DNA of 64,000 bases from contig NC_084462.1 of assembly GCF_027409185.1 (NCBI RefSeq), forward strand, positions 2,294,001-2,358,000, written 5' to 3'. This DNA is from Cynocephalus volans (taxonomy: Eukaryota; Chordata; Mammalia; Dermoptera; Cynocephalidae). Below, piece after piece: positions 34,665-44,092 of this stretch (positions are counted from its first letter, which is position 1; every line of letters starts with the position of its first letter). The notes beneath the pieces are model-generated. The model was given only the letters and a program-made list of their open reading frames with translations, was not told the origin of the DNA and did no database searches. Position numbers and translations under genes: made by a program.

Positions 34665-36640
34665 CAACCAACCATGGGGTGTCAGGAAGGGGTTAAGAGG
34701 GCAGCAGTAGTAGAGGTTGCAGAGGTGGGCAGAGGTCAGGTTAAGCCCTGACTTTACCCTGCGGACTATGGAACAAGCAGAGGAATTTCTAAAGACAGGA
34801 TCACACTTTCTTTTTGGGTGGCTGGTAATGCTGGTTGAGAATAGGCTGGGGATGAGACTAGAGTTGAAATGCTCTGGTTAGCTGTGCAGACCATCAGGAG
34901 ATTCCCCAGGAAATGCAGTTGGGCATGGATAGAACACCCAGACCCAAAGAGGGGCTGAAGTACCAGTACCTGGGGACTCTGAGAGCAGCAGATGGATGTG
35001 TGTGTGGTGGGTGGATGGGTGGGGGGATGTGAAGAACTGCACACACCAGTGCTCCTTCCTGGGGGAGAGGCAGTGATGTCAGTGGGGTAGGGAGAGAAGG
35101 GTAAAGGCAGGTTTCAGCAGAGATGGTTGCTATGGAGGACGTTTCTCTGGAGGTGGGGGCAGGGTGGCTTTGATGCTGAGAACTAGAACAAAACACAGCC
35201 CCTCCCTGCCCCTGGGTAGCAACTGCTGTGCTAACATTTCACAGGCATTCATTATGTGCTGGGCCCTGTTTCCAGGGCTTTACCTGCACTGACTCAATTA
35301 CTTTTCCTAGCAAGTTCATGAGGTGGGAGGTATTATTGTTCCCATCGTAAAGGTAAGCAAACTGAAGTTGAGAGAACTTAAGTAACTTGCAGCTGGGGGA
35401 AGGTTGGAGTGAAGAGAAGGGTGTCAGTGCTCTTCTCCCTACCCCCATCTGTTCCTGCTCTGTGGTGGGGGCAGGCAGTAAGGTAAAAAAAAAAAAGGGC
35501 AAAGGACTCTTGATCTAACTGGGTTGACCCTCAAAGCTCTCCATGGGGCAGTATCCACATGCCTGTTAAGGGGGTACCTGGGGAGCCCAGGGGAGCCGTG
35601 AGGTCCTCTCATTGATTCCTTGCCTTGCTCTTTCTCCCCCTGAGTTCCTACTATGACCGTCCATCCTGCTACTTTCCTCTGTGGCCAAGCGACCCTGTGG
35701 GAACCATGTTTCTGTGGCCTGCCAAATGTGGGGAGCTGCCCCCTGTTGGCCCTGCCCTCACCCTCCACCTCTTCTCCTCCATCTTGGTGAGATGAGCACA
35801 TTTGCTGTGAGAAAGAGCAAAACTGTCCTGACAGCCAGGCCCTGGTACTCTCCTGCTAGACAAATGATTTCCCAGGACACCAACATCAGGCAGGCCCATT
35901 TGACCATGATGGAGCGAGACAAGACCACTTCCAAATCAAGACTCAACAAAGACAGAAACACAAACACTGTCCAAACCACAAAAATGACCAAATGCCCCTT
36001 CCTGGCTCAGAGCTGACGGAAGCTTCTTAACTAACCAAAGCATTAGCTCCGTTTACTCCTCCTGCCTCTGGACAAAATGTATCCCTGGTCATGGACTTGC
36101 CCCTGATTCCTGCCAGCATCCAATGCAGAGCAAAGCCCCACTTCCCTGAACCCTTCCCAAAGTCACCTGACACAGTCCAACTCCTCAAGTAAGTCCTCTC
36201 TAACACCTCTTTACGGAGATGCCCTGTGGGTTCCTGTGGGGGGCAGTCTCCCTCTGCAACCAGCAAGCTTTATGGTGGCCTCTGGTTAGGGGCATGGACA
36301 GAGTAATAAGACACCAGCCCACCCTTCCAGAAGGCACCCTGACTTTCTAGAGGCCTCCTGCCCTGCTCCCCAAAATACTATCCTCTCTGATGGGACTGGG
36401 CTGAGTCTGAAAGAGTCCCTGCTTCTTTTCAATCCTGGTAAGTCCATCAGGAAGGTCTGGCCCCAATCTTCAGCGACTCTGGAATGAGGACTACTTGGTT
36501 CTCTTTGTTCTCTGCTACCGGCTTGAGATTACACATTTGGGGAGGGGAAATCACTGAACACAAAGGTTACAGAGGGTCTGCAGCCTGAATACTATTCACA
36601 CTTGTGGTTTGTTGGGGTTTCTCAGGTTTTTCTGAATTAC
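34665..36640. other. NUP62 intron; one MIR, no gene
   Basis: A MIR in reverse at about 35235-35395 (GTGCTGGGCCCTGTTTCC to AAGTAACTTGCAGC). Otherwise unrecognised DNA. Confidence 0.45.
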
Positions 36641-36653
36641 ACGCTAACTTTTA

Positions 36654-36833
36654 TTTTATTTTATTTATTTTACTTTATTTTTTTTAAAGATGACCGGTAA
36701 GAGGATCTTAACCCTTGACTTGGTGTTGTCAGCACCACGCTCACCCAATGAGCAACCGGCCATCCCTATGTGGGATCCGAACCCGTGGCCTTGGTGTTAT
36801 CAGCACCACACTCTCCCAGCCACAGGCCGGCCC
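36654..36833 (-). mobile_element. CYN dimer SINE with TSD
   Basis: (ATTTT)n head, GATGACCGGTAAGAGG, ends CAGGCCGGCCC. TSD ACACGCTAACTTTTA / ACATGCTAACCTTTA. Confidence 0.9.
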
Positions 36834-36894
36834 ACATGCTAACCTTTAAAACTAGGACCTCACAGAAAAAAAAAAAAATCTGGATTTCCAACTT

Positions 36895-37068
36895 TTTTTT
36901 TTTTTTTTTAAAAGATGACGGGTAAGGGGATCTTAACCCTTGACTTGGTGTTGTCAGCACCACGCTCTCCCAAGTGAGTGAACCGGCCATCCTTATATAG
37001 GGATCCGAACCCGTGGCCTTGGTGTTATCAGCACCACACTCTCCCAAGTGAGCCACGGGCTGGCCCAC
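36895..37068 (-). mobile_element. CYN dimer SINE with exact TSD
   Basis: TSD GGATTTCCAACTT exact at 36882-36894 and 37069-37081. Only 61 bp from the previous dimer, same strand. Confidence 0.92.
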
Positions 37069-37214
37069 GGATTTCCAACTTCTATAAAATCAGCAGCTGC
37101 ACATTAGGGTGGGATTGCTGACAAGCTCGATGGGTTGTCCCTGATCAGCATCTGTGCCTTTTGGTGGTCACCTTCTGGGTCTCTGACACAGGGCCTGGGG
37201 CTCTGTAGGGACAG

Positions 37215-37390
37215 CTCACACTCACTAAGCCAGGCACTGGTTTAGGCCTTCTCACATATTAACTCTCTGATCTCATCACTGCCCCGAGGTAGTTCTATTA
37301 TTGTCCCCATTTTACTGATACCAGCACAGGGGGGTGCAGTATTTTGTCCCAGGCCACGCAGCAGTAAGTAATGGCACCCTGGGCTCCAAG
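37215..37390 (-). repeat. MIR element
   Basis: AGCCAGGCACTGGTTTAGG, TTAACTCTCTGATCTCATC and CCCAGGCCACGCAGC in reverse MIR order. Confidence 0.65.
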
Positions 37391-37433
37391 GCACTATGTT
37401 GTCAACTGTTATCAGTTTGCTGTCTCCTTTTCC

Positions 37434-37524
37434 TTTTTTTTGATAGCTGGCCAGTATGGGGATCCAAACCCATGACCTTGGTGTTATAAGGCTGCGCCCT
37501 AAATAACTGAGCTAACCGGCTAGA
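37434..37524 (-). mobile_element. tRNA-Ile SINE monomer
   Basis: GATAGCTGGCCAGTATGGGG, AACCCATGACCTTGGTG, AACTGAGCTAACCGGC. Confidence 0.8.
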
Positions 37525-37635
37525 CTGCCTTGTCCTTTTCCTATATCTGGTCCCTTTGGGTATGTGTAGGAGGGTGGCACTCCGGTCTGGCCCTATGCTT
37601 TATTTCCCAGATGAGGAAACTGAGGCTCTTAGAGG

Positions 37636-38113
37636 GGAGATGTGGTAGGCTGGAATAAGGCCCCCACCCCCGATGTCCACATCCTAATTCCCAGAACCTG
37701 TGACCCTGTTACCCTATATGGCACAAGGGTCTCCAAAGACATGATTAAATTAAGGATGCTGGGATGGAGATATCATCTTAAATTATTTGGGAGGGCCCTA
37801 AATGCAATCACAAGAGTCTATATAAGAGGGAGGATGGGACGGCAAGAAGACTGAAGGAAGAAATAGAAGATGCGATGATGGAGGCACAGGATGGAGTGAT
37901 ATGAGGAAGGGGCCACAAGCCAAAAGAATGCAGGTGGCCTTTAGATGTTGGAAAAGGCCAGTAAATAGGTTATTCCCTAGAGTCTCCAGAAGCACAGCCC
38001 TGTGGACCCATCTTAGTCTTCTGACTTCCAGAACTGTAAGGGAATAAAGATGTGTTTTTCTAAGTCACTAAGTTTTGTGGTGATGTTATAGCAGCATTAG
38101 GAAACTAATACAG
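37636..38113 (+). mobile_element. MLT1-type MaLR LTR
   Basis: GGCTGGAATAAGGCCCCC, GATGTCCACATCCTAATTCC, GGAGGGCCCTAAATGCAATC, CTTCCAGAACTGTAAGGG and TTAGGAAACTAATACA. Confidence 0.8.
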
Positions 38114-38724
38114 AGGGTGGCACTGAACATACTGGGGTTGGTACAGTAATGTGGGTCTAAGTAGGCTCTGAGAGCTGTGACTGCTTCTGCCAAGTGGGAC
38201 AAGGCAGGCACAAGGAGAGGAAAGGGGCTCTGCAGGACTCTGAGCCACTGGGACACGTGGCAGGTCTGTGCTCTGCCTGCCCAACCCCTGCACTGTCCTT
38301 TCCCCAACTGGTCTGGCCTTGGCCTTCCTGCCCTTGTTTGCCAGGATGCCCACCTCCAACCTCTGCCCCTCTAGCCTGCATGACCCAGTTCCCCTCCTTG
38401 GTGCCTGTTAGGAACCACAGTATACAACTCCCCAGCCTCTGTGCATGAGGAGCTCATTAGAAAATGTATTGATGCCTATGGAGGTAGCAGCACAGGGCTG
38501 GGGGCTGTGGGGAATGATTCTGGGAATGAGAAGGGTCCCAACCTTGCCCTCTACATGCTCTGGGAAGCAATCACATAAGCAGACATCTGTCTGTGAGGCG
38601 GCTCTGAAAGCAGAACAAAGTGTGGAAGGAATGGGACGAGAAACAAACATATACAGATCCTGAGCTCTCAGTAAATGCTGGGCTTTACTTACATCATTTC
38701 CATTATCCTCCTGGCCCCCTGAGC

Positions 38725-38915
38725 CTTAGAAAGAGCGAATGCTCATAGGGTGCTTCTTATATACCAGGCCCTGTCTTAGGCTTTTAAGTACATTTATCCA
38801 CTTAGTCCTCACAACCACCAACAAGGTGAGTCTTCTTATCCCCATTTCATGGACAAAGAAACTGAGTCACAGAGAGATGATGCTACTTGCCAAGGGTCAC
38901 AGAAGAGGTGGAGGT
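38725..38915 (-). repeat. MIR element
   Basis: AGGGTGCTTCTTATATACC, CTTATCCCCATTTCATGGAC and ACTTGCCAAGGGTCACAG. Confidence 0.7.
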
Positions 38916-40330
38916 GGTAGATGAACCCAACAGGCTGGCTCTGACCCATTTGCAGAGGGTAGCTGAGACTCCAGCAGACTAAGCCCTTGACTACAACCCC
39001 CCCAGCTAGAACTTAGTGCTGTGGGTTCAGGACCTGAACCTAGGTCTGTCTGATGCAAACCGTGCAGCCTTTTCCATCATGACATGCTGCACCTTTATTG
39101 GGAAACCAGTGAAGGGTTGCTGTAATAGCACAGGTGAGGAGGGCCTCCTCTAGGGCAGGGGGATGTCTAGGGGCAGGCCAGAATCGATAGACTTTGGCAG
39201 TTGTGAACAGAGCAAACCTGAGGTGAAGGTCCAGTCCTCGAGGCCTCCCAGCAGGCTATGCCCTGGGCTGTGGGGCCCTGGAAGCTGTACAATGTTGTGG
39301 AGGCTCAGGCTCTATCTAACTAGCATGTGATTTTACACAACCCCCTTTTCTCTTGGGGCGCCAGTCTTGTATGTTACAAGACAAGCCCGTTGGCTTCTGT
39401 AATCTGAGGCCCCTTCTTGGCATCAGTCTCAGCTTCTCAGGGTCCTGCACAGGCAGCTGATCTCCTTTCTTCTCTGCACTCTCCACCTTTGCTGTGCTGG
39501 GGCCTCTCCCTTATTCAGGGCTCTTCTAATCAGGAGCCATTGCCAGATGCGCCTGTGGCCCCCAGAGAATCCCCTCACTCCCTCTTCCCATCAACGAGCC
39601 ATGGCTGATGTAACCTGCCTGAAATCGCCGCCTCACTCCCAAGCCAGGCCCCTCCGCACTGAAAAAGAGTCCCCAGCAGCCCTTGCTCCCAGCTCAGGAG
39701 ATGAAGGGACTGGACACTTGCACCCTGGAGGACTTTGCAGAGCTGGGGATAGCTGAAGCATTTGAGTCCTGGAGGGGCCACAGGCCCAGATTAGGAATGG
39801 GCATAGGAGAGGGCTCATGGTGCCAAGACCTAGGGTCACAGGCAGCTACTGATGACCTGTCACCTGTAAATTAGAACATGCTGGGAAGGGCTGGGGAGCT
39901 AAGTGTATGAAATAGTACCTGCTCAGCATGACTGAGTCAAGCTGCCCCAAGTGGGGCAGGGCTGAACTGGATGGGATCCAATAGCAAGAGGGAGAAAAGG
40001 GCTGGGACGGAGGACAGGACAGTCCCTGCCTTGATGCCTTCTCAGTCAGCAATACACAGTCAGCAATGAGATTCTTTTACTGAGCAAGTTCGTTCCAGTT
40101 ATTAAAAAAATACCTTACTTGGCCATTGTCTCAAAAACCCATAATCCCAATCTAAGTATGAGACAAATTGAAGCACAGTCCATAAAATACCCAACCAGCA
40201 GCATTCTTCAAAACTGCCAAGGTCATGAAAGACAAGGCAAGTCTAAAAAACAGCCATAGACCAGAGGAAGCTAAGGAGACATGATGCCTAAATGTAAGTG
40301 GTATTCTGGATAGGATCCTGGAACAGAAAA
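38916..40330. other. No gene seen in NUP62 intron
   Basis: Unique-looking DNA with no supported exon. The short plus-strand ORFs at 39417-39756 lack family features and flanking splice logic. Confidence 0.4.
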
Positions 40331-40550
40331 AGGGCATCAGATAACAACCAGTGAAATCAGAATAAAGTTCAGTTTAGTCAACAGTAACATACTAATGTTA
40401 GTTCCTTGGTTGTGACAATGAAGCATAGCAATGTAAGATGTTAACAATGGAGAAAACTGGGTGAGGGGTATATAAAAAGTCTCTGTATTATCTTTGCAAC
40501 TTTTTTGTAAATCTAAAATTATTCCAAAATAAAAAGTTTATTAAAAAAAC
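40330..40550 (+). repeat. Old L1 3' terminus
   Basis: GTTAACAATGGAGAAAACTGGG, TCTTTGCAACTTTTTTG and CCAAAATAAAAAGTTTATT are the classic end of old L1M/L1ME elements. Confidence 0.75.
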
Positions 40551-40784
40551 TATCTAGTCCCCATATATAATCTAGAAGGTCTTCTCAGAAGACTCTGGGG
40601 AGAGACTGTCTCCTCACTACCAGCAGTCTGTCCTACAGTCTACACCTAATCCCACCTGCTATCACTCAAATATCTATACTGAGAAGTGGAAGGAAGTCAA
40701 TCCTTAAGTTTTTCTTAAACGGTGAAAGACTAGTCATAGTGTTAAAGCATTTACTGCTTAGCAAAGGAGACAGAATATACCCAC

Positions 40785-41010
40785 TTCACCAATAACAATA
40801 ACAACCCCTTATGGAGCACCTACTGTGTGCCAGGCACTAGTTTAAGTGCCTGACATGAATCAACTCATTTAATCCTCATAACGATCCTAAGAGGTAGGTA
40901 CTATTAATACCACTTTTTACCATGGGGGAAACAGGCACAAGGAAGTAAGGGAAACTGTCAGGGTCACACAGCTAGTAAGTGGGGTACAGTCGGGCTTTGA
41001 ACCCAAAGAA
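40785..41010 (-). repeat. MIR element, long copy
   Basis: GAGCACCTACTGTGTGCC, AATCCTCATAACGATCC and GGGTCACACAGCTAGTAAG span most of a MIR. Confidence 0.8.
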
Positions 41011-41744
41011 ACAGGCTACAGAATCTGTGCTCTTCACTGTTACTCTATATACTAAGTAATAATATAGCCACCCCCCACAGGCCCAAAGAAATATGCAGCA
41101 AGTGCTCAAATACTGGCATAGTGGACAGTAAGTGCTATAGGGAAGGTGGTCAGATCCCAAGAAGGACTTCCTGCATGCAACAGGGAAGTGGGGGGGGGTG
41201 ATGAAAATGCCTGAATATAACTCTCAAAGTCAGGGTTCCCCCACCTTCTTTGGACCTTGATTCATGCCACAGAAGGGATGAAGGTTGAACTCCAGGTGAG
41301 ATGTCCTGATGTGGCAGGGTGGGAAAGGGAGGAATTTCTGCAACAGAAGAAAGGCCCACATACACCCGGGGCCCAGTGCCTAGGGAGGGGCAAGATGGCT
41401 ACCAAATTCCCTGTCTTTTGCGAAATGGAAATGTAGATCTATTTTTGACAGGGCTGGGAGACAGTTCCTATCCAATGGGGACAGCTGAGGCCAAAGACTG
41501 TTTGAAAGGAAGTAAGGGCAAGGGACAAGGGCAGAAGAATGAACCAGTTGGCCTGAGGGAAGGCAGGCAGGGGCTGGAGAAAGGACGGAGTGGGGGTGAC
41601 AAAGCCTGAAAATTGACATCTTGGAGTAAGGGAACCACAAAAATGACCTATCAGCAGGTGTTTATGTGTTGAGTCAGGGGCTCTTGCCAGTGGAAAGGAA
41701 GAGGTGAGACTGGGCCCACGAGTTCCTATTAACAATAAAATACG

Positions 41745-41905
41745 TTGAACAGGAATAAGTTGAGTTCTGTGCTGAGGGCTTTGAGGACCTCGCCTTATTT
41801 GATGCTCACAAACAACCCCATCAGTAGAGTTGATTTTTCTCATTTTACAGATAGTGAAATGAGGCCAGATACGTTAGCTACCCCAGGCCGCCCTGGCAGG
41901 TCTGT
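41745..41905 (-). repeat. MIR fragment
   Basis: ATGCTCACAAACAACCCC, TCATTTTACAGATAGTGAAATGAGG. Confidence 0.6.
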
Positions 41906-42072
41906 GATTTGAATGGAACGCGGACTGTGACTCACGCCACACTCTAACCCACGAGGGTTCTCACGGTGGGACGGCAGTTGGGGGATGAAGAGATGAAAGT
42001 GTGACTGGCAGGAAATTCGTGAAGCAGAGAAAAGAGAAATGAACTGGTGTAGGTCTGAAGGAAAAGGATGAA

Positions 42073-42330
42073 TCCAGATCCCCAAAATCAGAGGGAGGAA
42101 AAAGTCCAGGACCTCAGAGTCAAGAGGAAGAAGGAAACCAGATCCCAGAGTCACAGGCAGGAGAGGATCCAATCACTGGGTCACAGGGAGAAGAGGACCC
42201 AACCTCAGAGTCAGAGAGAAGGGAGGGTCGGAAGGAGGGAGCCGGATCCCCAGGTCAAAGGGAAGAGATGGCCGAAACCCAGGTGTCGGAAGGAGGAGGT
42301 CGGATCCCCGGATCCCCAAGAGAAGGGGGC
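42073..42330. repeat. Degenerate 30-33 bp minisatellite upstream of ATF5
   Basis: About eight units of 29-43 bp (mostly 30-33), each built on a CAGATCCCCAGAGTCA-like core followed by an AGG/GAAG-rich tail. Starts seen near 42073, 42105, 42138, 42168, 42198, 42241, 42272 and 42301. It abuts the CpG island. All reading frames across it are repetitive; not coding. Confidence 0.65.
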
Positions 42331-42349
42331 CAGGCCACCTCCCGGTTTG

Positions 42350-43420
42350 GGGCCGCGCGGGGGCGGGGCGCGGAAGGATACGGACGAACCGTGCTACGCC
42401 ACCCCGGCTATATCTGTCCTCAGTCCCGGGGGCCGCTTCATTCCCCATCCTCAGATCACGATTTCTCCTCACGCTACTGCTCCGCCACCTCCGCCCGCCA
42501 TAGCCCTGCCATGGCTCTGTAGCCGTGACCTCTTTGTGCCCCCGGCCCGTCTCCGCGCTTACCGCGCCTGTGCTCTTCGCTCACACCTTCTTTCTTCCGC
42601 CGAGGCCGCCGCCTCTCCTTTCCACAGCCATGGAGTGAGTAACCTCTCGCCCCTCCTTTTTCCAACCGCCTTTCCCGCCCTTTCGCAGCTCGCGGCTTTC
42701 ACGGCCAGGCCTAGGGGTAGGGAGACGTGAGCGTGGAATCACGTTCGCGCAGGCGCAGGAGAGGGACGATGCGCCGTAGCGCGCCGCCGAGCATGCGCAC
42801 TTAGCCTCAGGGAGGGAGAGGATGAATTCTTCCAGAGTGGTGGTGTTTAAGCTTCGTCCGCGTACGGTTATACCTGCACACTACCCCACATTGGGTTTTT
42901 GGGTTTTTTTCCCCCTCAACGATTCGGTTCGCGGGAAGTTGCTCATGCGTATCAGCTCATCGGAGCCTTGTATTTATGTATGAAGGGCAGACGTTAAACG
43001 GCCGCACATGCGCACTGATCCCCAGGAGGGTGGAGGCGTGAGAGAGCATACGCTTTGACGGCGGCGGAAGAGCATCGTGTGGAAGGGTGGGGGGGTTGGG
43101 TAGCCGTTCTTCTCCCGTCCCCTCCCGCTTCCTGGCCCCACATTGCTCTGGCTCATAGCACAGTTCCCTTCCACTTAAATCGGGCACCTGCTGGGACGGG
43201 GACTGGTTTAGGTTGACAGGGTAGGAGGCGGGGCTTAAGAAGGCAGTGGAGCTGGGATCACAGCCGTCGCTAAGAGTGGGCATTGGGATATCCATTGTGA
43301 GAAGGGGCGGGGCTAAGCCTATCGTTAGCTGAGGGGTGGGGTTTCGATGGGCAAAGGGGCGGAGCCTCTGGGGAAGCTTCAGGGAGGGGCGGGGCTCGGA
43401 GGGACTCTGGCGGTCACCAC
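42350..43420. promoter_or_regulatory. CpG-rich bidirectional promoter, ATF5 (+) / NUP62 (-)
   Basis: Marked rise in G+C and CpG against flanks that are nearly CpG-free. It carries NRF1-like GCGCAGGCGCAG (42747-42758), GCATGCGCAC (42791-42800) and GCACATGCGCAC (43004-43015), and several GGCGGGGCT boxes of Sp1 type (43227, 43306, 43388). ATF5 exon 1, holding uORF1 and the start of uORF2, lies inside. In human NUP62 and ATF5 overlap head-to-head here, so NUP62 exon 1 should run leftward from this island; I could not fix its start or donor from sequence. Confidence 0.7.
42511..42522 (+). CDS. ATF5 uORF1, three codons (Met-Ala-Leu-stop)
   Basis: ATG GCT CTG TAG in ATF5 exon 1. Human ATF5 mRNA has a 3-residue uORF1 that promotes reinitiation downstream; length and position agree here. 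The gap to the uORF2 start is 107 nt. Confidence 0.8.
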   Translation: MAL

Positions 43421-44092
43421 AAAGTTTAAAGGGAAGTGTGGTAACATTGATGAAGGGCTGGGGCAAGGGGAAATTCCCTGGGAACTGATTTGGGATGTAA
43501 TCTGGGAAAAGATGTCTAAAGGAATTACTTTAGAGGACGGGGCATAGCTGGAAGAAAATTCCCCTGGGATTGAGCGCTTTTATGAAGAGAATCTTATGGG
43601 AGGGGTAGGAAGGATTTACGGTAATTCCCCTGGGACGCTATTAGGTTTCCGTATTGGAAAAAGGGGTGGGGTTTCAGAATTAGAGGAAAAGTAGGTCGGG
43701 CCTAAAGAGAATTCCCTTGGGAGTTGGTGGGGCCTGAGAGTTGGGAAAAGAAAGGACAGATTTAGAATTCTGAGCGGTTAAGGCTTAGTCCCAAGCTCTG
43801 GTTGGAAGGGGGAGGGAGGAGCCCCATAGACATGGGGGTGTAGCTTGGTTCTGTGTGACCCTGGCTGGTGGGGGAAGCTGACTTCTGACCCCCCTCCCTC
43901 TTGTCTCTCACGTGTAGGTCCTCCACTTTCGCCTTGGTGCCTGTCTTCACCCAGCTGAGAAACCACGAGAGTCCACTCCCAGCTGTTGGTGCAGCCTCCT
44001 CCATTGCCATCAGTGCCCAGCACCTGTGCTACAGCCATGTCACTCTTGGCGACCCTGGGGCTGGAGCTGGACAAGGCCCTGCTCCCAGCTAG
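42630..44092 (+). CDS. ATF5 uORF2, 59 codons, spliced, overlapping the ATF5 start
   Basis: The ATG is at 42630, and exon 1 ends two bases after it (ATGGA|GTGAGT, donor at 42635). Exon 2 begins at 43918 after a TAG acceptor. The joined frame is 5 + 175 nt = 60 codons including the TAG at 44090-44092, so 59 residues, the length known for human uORF2. It starts [12 protein letters not shown] and ends AGQGPAPS. Its last 56 nt overlap the ATF5 coding sequence in another frame. In human this ORF blocks ATF5 translation in unstressed cells and is bypassed when eIF2-alpha is phosphorylated. The exact length match supports the exon 1/exon 2 junction. Confidence 0.85.
43473..43722 (+). promoter_or_regulatory. 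Four CCC-GGG palindromes in ATF5 intron 1 (EBF1-like)
   Basis: TCCCCTGGGA at 43560-43569 and 43626-43635, TCCCTTGGGA at 43713-43722, and a one-base-shorter ATTCCCTGGGAA at 43473-43484. Three fit the EBF consensus TCCCNNGGGA, two or three with the flanking AT as well. Spacing is 66-87 bp and the intervening sequence is loosely alike, so they may descend from a decayed tandem array. Binding is inferred. Confidence 0.4.
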
